NCBI RefSeq assembly: GCF_900105905.1 | Contig: NZ_FNSV01000005.1 | Coordinates: 7,130,001 to 7,194,000 of the forward strand | DNA from: Rhodococcus koreensis | GTDB lineage: Bacteria; Actinomycetota; Actinomycetes; Mycobacteriales; Mycobacteriaceae | Length of the DNA stretch: 64,000 nucleotides | Direction of reading: 5' to 3' | The notes under the pieces: generated by a model | Databases searched by the model: none | Told to the model about the DNA's origin: nothing | Seen by the model: the letters and a program-made list of their open reading frames with translations, nothing else | Part shown: positions 59,761-64,000 of the stretch, one piece after another | Layout: every line of letters begins with the position of its first letter | Position numbering within the stretch: position 1 is the stretch's first letter | Program-made: the position numbers and the translations under genes

Positions 59761-60195
59761 ATGCCCCCCAAGAAGAAGAAGCTCGCAGGGCTCATCAAGC
59801 TTCAGATCCAGGCCGGTCAGGCTAACCCTGCACCGCCCGTGGGTCCCGCGCTTGGTCAGCACGGCGTGAACATCATGGAGTTCTGCAAGGCCTACAACGC
59901 GGCGACTGAGTCCCAGCGCGGCAACGTGGTGCCGGTCGAGATCTCGGTCTACGAAGACCGGACCTTCGATTTCAAGCTGAAGACCCCTCCGGCTGCCAAG
60001 CTGCTGCTCAAGGCTGCTGGCGTGCAGAAGGGCTCCGGCGAGCCGCACAAGACCAAGGTCGCTTCCGTGACCATGGATCAGGTGCGCGAAATCGCGAAGA
60101 CCAAGCAGGAAGACCTCAACGCGAACGACATCGAGCAGGCCGCGAAGATCATCGCCGGCACCGCACGCTCGATGGGTATCACGGTCGACGGCTGA
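59761..60195 (+). CDS. rplK: 50S ribosomal protein L11
   Basis: A 144-residue protein with the N-terminal [20 protein letters not shown] and the C-terminal rRNA-binding part, ending [10 protein letters not shown]. It forms the GTPase-associated centre of the 50S subunit and is the site of thiostrepton-type resistance. ATG 59761 is preceded by GGAAAACGAG. It is followed by three tandem 26-base hairpin repeats before rplA. Confidence 0.98.
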
Positions 60196-60204
60196 GTCAG
60201 CCCT

Positions 60205-60282
60205 GATCGATCGACGGTACCGCCGTCGAAGATCGAGTGACGGCCCCGCCGTCGAAGATCGATTGACGGCACCGCCGTCGAA
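60205..60282 (+). repeat. Three contiguous 26-base hairpin repeats between rplK and rplA
   Basis: Copies occupy 60205-60230, 60231-60256 and 60257-60282. Each begins GATCGA and contains GACGG-(4 bases)-CCGTC, so each folds into a short hairpin. They differ at a few bases only. They lie in the leader of rplA and may attenuate readthrough, bind a protein or just be a recent expansion. Confidence 0.8.
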
Positions 60283-60378
60283 GAAAGCGTGGGAGGGCCG
60301 GCCAGGCCCAGACCACTACTGAACCATTCACCACCGCAGACAAGACACACACTGCGGTGAGAAGTTAGGACAGAAGAA

Positions 60379-61095
60379 ATGGCAAAGCGCAGCAAGGCGT
60401 ATCTCGCCGCCGCTGAGAAGATCGACTTCGACAAGCTGTACAGCCCGCTGCAGGCTGCGAAGCTGGCGAAGGAGACGTCGTCGAGCAAGATGGACGCGAC
60501 CGTCGAGGTTGCAGTTCGTCTGGGCGTCGACCCCCGCAAGGCGGACCAGATGGTTCGCGGCACGGTCAACCTGCCGCACGGCACCGGTAAGACCGCCCGC
60601 GTCATCGTGTTCGCAGTCGGAGAGAAGGCCGCCGAGGCCGAGGCAGCTGGAGCCGACGCCGTCGGCGCCGAGGACCTCATCGAGCGGATCCAGGGTGGAT
60701 GGCTCGATTTCGACGCCGCCATCGCGACTCCCGATCAGATGGCCAAGGTCGGCCGCATCGCCCGCGTCCTCGGACCGCGTGGCCTGATGCCGAACCCGAA
60801 GACCGGCACCGTGACGGCTGACGTCACGAAGGCCGTCGCGGACATCAAGGGCGGAAAGATCAACTTCCGCGTCGACAAGCAGGCCAACCTGCACTTCGTG
60901 ATCGGCAAGGCATCGTTCGACGACGCCAAGCTGGTGGAGAACTACGGCGCCGCGCTGGACGAGATCCTGCGTGCGAAGCCGTCCTCCGCGAAGGGCCGCT
61001 ACGTCAAGAAGGTCACCGTTTCGACCACCACCGGCCCGGGCATCCCGGTGGACCCGAACCGCACCCGCAACCTTCTCGAGGATGCCGACGCGTAA
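60379..61095 (+). CDS. rplA: 50S ribosomal protein L1
   Basis: A 238-residue protein. The first domain contains [20 protein letters not shown] and [12 protein letters not shown], and the second [16 protein letters not shown]1 binds 23S rRNA at the mobile stalk and represses its own operon in many bacteria. ATG 60379 follows AGGACAGAAGAA. A clear T-rich terminator follows the stop. Confidence 0.98.
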
Positions 61096-61108
61096 GTCTC
61101 GCTACACA

Positions 61109-61155
61109 CAGTTCGGCCGGTACGGAAATCTTCCGCACCGGCCGAACTGCTTTTT
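61109..61155 (+). terminator. Intrinsic terminator after rplA
   Basis: A 19-base stem with one mismatch (61109-61127 and 61131-61149), a 3-base loop and a run of T residues at 61151-61155. It closes the secE-nusG-rplK-rplA transcript and lies 6 bases before the stop codon of the convergent exporter gene. Confidence 0.9.
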
Positions 61156-61161
61156 CCGGGT

Positions 61162-62781
61162 TCAGTTCTCGTCGGCGGTCTCCGGTTCGGTCTTCTTCCG
61201 CCACGCCAGCATCACGGAGTCCGTGCGGGCCGGCACCCAGGGCATGAAGATCGCGACGACGACCGCGCAGACCACGACGGCGCCCGCCGCGACGAGCGAT
61301 GCGGTGTGCGAACCCTGCAGGACCGTTGTCTTCATGGTGAGGATGAGATTCTCACGCTGCTGCTCGAGGAACGGCGGGATCTCGCGCTTGCGGATCTCGA
61401 GCACACTCAGGACCGTGGCGTCGGCGAAACCTTTCTCGTCGTCGTTCATCAATGCGGCCGGAATGCGGTCGAGCAGTGGACTCATCGTCGTCGCGTAGTA
61501 CGACGCGACGATCGATCCGAGCACGGCGACCCCGAGCGTTCCTCCGATTTCCCTGGTCGTGTCGTTCACGGCCGACCCCGCTCCGGCCTCGTCGAGTGGC
61601 AGCGACGCCATGATCGACTCGGTTGCCGGTCCCTGCACGATGGCCAGGCCCAGCGCCATCGACACCATCGACGGGAGCACGTCCGTCAGGTAACTGCTGT
61701 CGACGGCAACCTGGCCCCCGAGGTACAGGCCGACCCCGGTCAGGAGGAGACCGAACACGATCACCGGGGTGGTCCCGACCCGCTGCGCCAGCAGTGTGGC
61801 GATCGGGGCGCCGACCGCCACCGACACCGCGAACGGCAGCGAGGCGACACCGAACTCGAACGGCGTGTACTCGCGGACACCCTGGAAGTACTGCGTGATG
61901 AGGAACAGGAAACCGAACATCGAGAAGTACCCGATGGCGATCGCGAGGGCGGGCAGGGAGAACCGTCGGTTGCGGAACAGTCGCAGGTCGAGGACGGGGT
62001 GGTCGGTGCGCAACTCCCAGAAGACGAATCCGGTCAGTACCGCGATCGAGAGCGCGACGGCGCCGACGGTGACGGCCGACGTCCACCCGTGGTGAGGGGC
62101 TTCGATGATCGCCCACACGAGGACGGTGATGCCGGTGATCGAGGCTGCGATGCCGAGGAGGTCCATGCGCCCGATGACGGAGGCACGCGATTCCGGCACC
62201 AACATGAGCGTCGCAATCGCCGCGACTACGGCGATCGGCACATTGATCCAGAAGGCGGAGTGCCAGCTGAAGTGCTCGAGCAGCCACCCACCGGCCATCG
62301 GGCCGATGGCGATCGCGAATCCGGCCATCGCGGTCCAGGCGGCGATGGCCAGCGCTCGTTCCCGCACGTCGGTGAAGATGTTGATGACGAGGGCGAGGGT
62401 CGCGGGGAAGACGGCGGCGGCGAAGACACCCATCGCGGCGCGGGCCGCGATGACCTGGCCCAGACTCTCGGCGTTGGCGCCCGCGATCGACATGACGGCG
62501 ACGCCGATCAGGCCGATGACCATGACGCGTCGACGCCCGTAGCGGTCGCCGAGGTTGCCGAACGCCAGGAGCAGCCCGGCGAACGTCAGTGTGTAGGCGT
62601 CGACGACCCATTGCAGGCCGCTGACGCTGGTACGGAGTTCGACGCCGATCGAGGGGAGAGCGACGTTGACGATGGTGTTGTCGAGCACGACCAGCAGTTC
62701 GGCCAGGCAGATCACGGCGAGCGCGAGGAAGCGGCGCGTCCGGGACCCGGCCACGACGGCTCGGGCTTCGAGGATTGTCAT
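61162..62781 (-). CDS. MFS drug exporter, DHA2 (EmrB/QacA) family
   Basis: A 539-residue membrane protein with about 14 hydrophobic helices. DHA2 motifs are VVLDNTIVNVALPSIG in the first helix, LAFGNLGDRYGRRRVMVIGL (motif A) and GPMAGGWLLEHFSWHSAFWIN in the fifth helix (motif C). It likely exports toxic compounds with proton antiport. The long final loop before helix 14 is unusual in length. ATG 62781 follows a candidate operator by 21 bases. It interrupts the ribosomal protein genes. Confidence 0.92.
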   Translation of the reverse strand: MTILEARAVVAGSRTRRFLALAVICLAELLVVLDNTIVNVALPSIGVELRTSVSGLQWVVDAYTLTFAGLLLAFGNLGDRYGRRRVMVIGLIGVAVMSIAGANAESLGQVIAARAAMGVFAAAVFPATLALVINIFTDVRERALAIAAWTAMAGFAIAIGPMAGGWLLEHFSWHSAFWINVPIAVVAAIATLMLVPESRASVIGRMDLLGIAASITGITVLVWAIIEAPHHGWTSAVTVGAVALSIAVLTGFVFWELRTDHPVLDLRLFRNRRFSLPALAIAIGYFSMFGFLFLITQYFQGVREYTPFEFGVASLPFAVSVAVGAPIATLLAQRVGTTPVIVFGLLLTGVGLYLGGQVAVDSSYLTDVLPSMVSMALGLAIVQGPATESIMASLPLDEAGAGSAVNDTTREIGGTLGVAVLGSIVASYYATTMSPLLDRIPAALMNDDEKGFADATVLSVLEIRKREIPPFLEQQRENLILTMKTTVLQGSHTASLVAAGAVVVCAVVVAIFMPWVPARTDSVMLAWRKKTEPETADEN

Positions 62782-62802
62782 GAGAAAAAGCTAGCTCATA
62801 CA

Positions 62803-62819
62803 TGTTATGTGACGTAACA
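62803..62819. promoter_or_regulatory. Candidate operator of the MFS exporter
   Basis: TGTTATG-TGA-CGTAACA is an interrupted inverted repeat with one mismatch in seven. It starts 22 bases upstream of the exporter ATG on the minus strand. The pattern suits a TetR-type repressor, but no such gene is adjacent. Confidence 0.45.
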
Positions 62820-62909
62820 GGTAATTGATCCCAACTTCGGTCTGATGGGTCACGGCCCCGTCCGAAAGGTGACGCCGGTCACGTCTCTACGTCAGGGTCC
62901 GGCCGCGAT

Positions 62910-62939
62910 TTGGCGGTTGAGCAGGACATGCCGTAATCT
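62910..62939 (+). promoter_or_regulatory. Probable promoter of rplJL
   Basis: TTGGCG and TAATCT are separated by 18 bases, giving a leader of about 300 bases before rplJ. The 463-base gap between exporter and rplJ has no other gene candidate, and long leaders are normal for rplJ. Confidence 0.5.
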
Positions 62940-63125
62940 GACCTGCGGAGTTCGATGCACTATTCGAGCTTCACCCCAAATCATGTTCTACCCAAGACCG
63001 TTGGTGATCGCTCCCGCAAGGGTGTGATTGAAAGTCCGGGAATGTCCGGCGGCCCACGCAGGAGGACGAGGTAGGGGGATGCGTTTCGGTTGTGGGTTCG
63101 CGCCCTGGCCGAATGGCTTCCTTTC

Positions 63126-63156
63126 ACGCCCCGTGTGCCCTGCACCGGGGCGTTTT
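63126..63156 (+). promoter_or_regulatory. rplJ leader hairpin followed by T-run
   Basis: ACGCCCCG (63126-63133) pairs with CGGGGCGT (63146-63153) and is followed by TTTT. It lies in the 300-base leader of rplJ. Ribosomal protein L10 leaders bind the L10/L7/L12 complex for autoregulation; this hairpin may be the terminator-like or repressing element of such a leader. Confidence 0.5.
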
Positions 63157-63244
63157 GCATGTCGTGGATTGTGTGCTCCGGGATACCCGGCGGTGCGCAG
63201 CGGTTCCGAAGTGGGATAACGACTGTCATGAGAGGAGGCGAAGT

Positions 63245-63805
63245 ATGGCAAAGCCTGAGAAGGTTTCCGCAGTTGCGGAGATCACCGAGCAGTTCAAGGG
63301 TTCGACCGCTGCTGTGATCACGGAATACCGTGGTCTGACGGTGGGCAACATCACGACACTGCGACGCGCTCTCGGAGAAGGTGCCACCTACTCCGTCGCC
63401 AAGAACACCCTGGTCAAGCGTGCCGCTGCTGAGGCGGGCGTCGAGGGCCTTGATGACCTTTTCGTCGGTCCGACCGCCATTGCATTCATCAAGGGCGAGC
63501 CCGTCGATGCTGCGAAGGCTCTGAAGAACTTCGCTAAGGACAACAAGGCGCTCATCATCAAGGGCGGCTACATGGACGGCGCTGCGCTGTCCGTGGACGA
63601 GGTCAACAAGATCGCGGACCTCGAGTCCCGCGAGATCCTGTTGGCCAAGCTTGCCGGCGCGATGAAGGGCAACTTGGCAAAGGCCGCAGGCCTGTTCAAC
63701 GCTCCTGCTTCGCAGGTGGCCCGTCTGGCCGCTGCTCTGCAGGAAAAGAAGGCCGCAGAAGGCGGAGCTGCCGAAGCTCCCGCCGAGGCTGCAGCCGAAA
63801 GCTGA
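63245..63805 (+). CDS. rplJ: 50S ribosomal protein L10
   Basis: A 186-residue protein starting MAKPEKVSAVAEITEQFKGS with ITEYRGLTVGNITTLRRAL and NTLVKRAAAEAG. The C-terminal tail of Ala/Glu holds the L7/L12 dimers. L10 is the base of the ribosomal stalk. ATG 63245 is preceded by GAGAGGAGG. It is translated with rplL 88 bases downstream. Confidence 0.98.
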   Translation: MAKPEKVSAVAEITEQFKGSTAAVITEYRGLTVGNITTLRRALGEGATYSVAKNTLVKRAAAEAGVEGLDDLFVGPTAIAFIKGEPVDAAKALKNFAKDNKALIIKGGYMDGAALSVDEVNKIADLESREILLAKLAGAMKGNLAKAAGLFNAPASQVARLAAALQEKKAAEGGAAEAPAEAAAES

Positions 63806-63893
63806 TCCGCACCCGCGCATCACTGCTATAACCCCGCCCGGTCGCGGATCAGCGACATGGGACTTACAGGAAGGACCGCCACAATGGCGAAGC

Positions 63894-64000
63894 TCAGCAC
63901 CGAAGAGTTGTTGGACCAGTTCAAGGAGCTCACCCTCCTCGAGCTCTCGGAGTTCGTGAAGGCATTCGAGGAGACCTTCGAGGTCACCGCCGCTGCCCCG
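63894..64000 (+). CDS. rplL: 50S ribosomal protein L7/L12, 3' truncated by window
   Basis: The first 35 codons from ATG 63894 read MAKLSTEELLDQFKELTLLE followed by LSEFVKAFEETFEV, the N-terminal dimerisation domain of L7/L12. The frame is open to the end of the window. GGAAGG precedes the start. It forms the multi-copy stalk with L10. Confidence 0.97.

Overview
The window is a high-GC actinobacterial chromosome segment, most likely Rhodococcus of the opacus/jostii group. The reasons are: GC-rich third codon positions, many GTG starts and 4-base ATGA/GTGA gene overlaps, a menaquinone gene set, mycolate-type FAS-II dehydratase genes (hadA, hadB), and a secreted L-amino-acid oxidase that, from memory, closely resembles the well-studied Rhodococcus opacus enzyme. 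Most of it is a core region. Gene order matches, from memory, two separate parts of the Mycobacterium tuberculosis chromosome (about Rv0511-Rv0566 and Rv0634-Rv0652), joined here near position 56000.

Layout. 1-4000: end of a cobA-hemD fusion, hemB and small membrane proteins. 3900-10100: accessory block with an acyl-CoA oxidase-like flavoprotein, DUF427, an alpha/beta hydrolase lacking its nucleophile, MarR and AsnC regulators and hpd. 10288-17830: hemL, a histidine phosphatase and the System II cytochrome c maturation operon (TlpA-like lipoprotein, ccdA, resB, ccsB), then a MinD/ParA-like ATPase. 17875-23685: small regulators and membrane proteins including a BldC homologue, Cds1-type cysteine desulfhydrase, an acyltransferase, an HTH/Clp-N pair and menA. 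23789-34900: accessory block with a 1100-residue SARP-type ATPase regulator, IclR plus permease, the L-amino-acid oxidase/RidA-lipoprotein/TatA operon, a DrrAB-type ABC exporter and a frameshifted AbiEi-like gene between direct repeats.

34976-55992: menaquinone region (menE, menB, menC, menD, menG, menJ, grcC1) interspersed with pitA, DUF3349 paralogues, a sulfatase, a siderophore-interacting protein behind an iron box, a mannosyltransferase, a semialdehyde dehydrogenase, htpX and a YajQ-family gene. 56192-64000: tRNA-Tyr, -Thr, -Met, rpmG, hadA, hadB, tRNA-Trp, secE, nusG, rplK, rplA, an MFS exporter, then the rplJ leader, rplJ and the start of rplL.

Together the genes supply haem precursors, haem attachment to exported cytochromes and menaquinone, so much of the window serves the respiratory chain. 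The most notable accessory element is the L-amino-acid oxidase operon. It pairs an exported imine-producing flavoenzyme with an exported RidA-type imine deaminase and a private TatA, opposite a permease/IclR pair. No prophage, insertion sequence or CRISPR array was seen.
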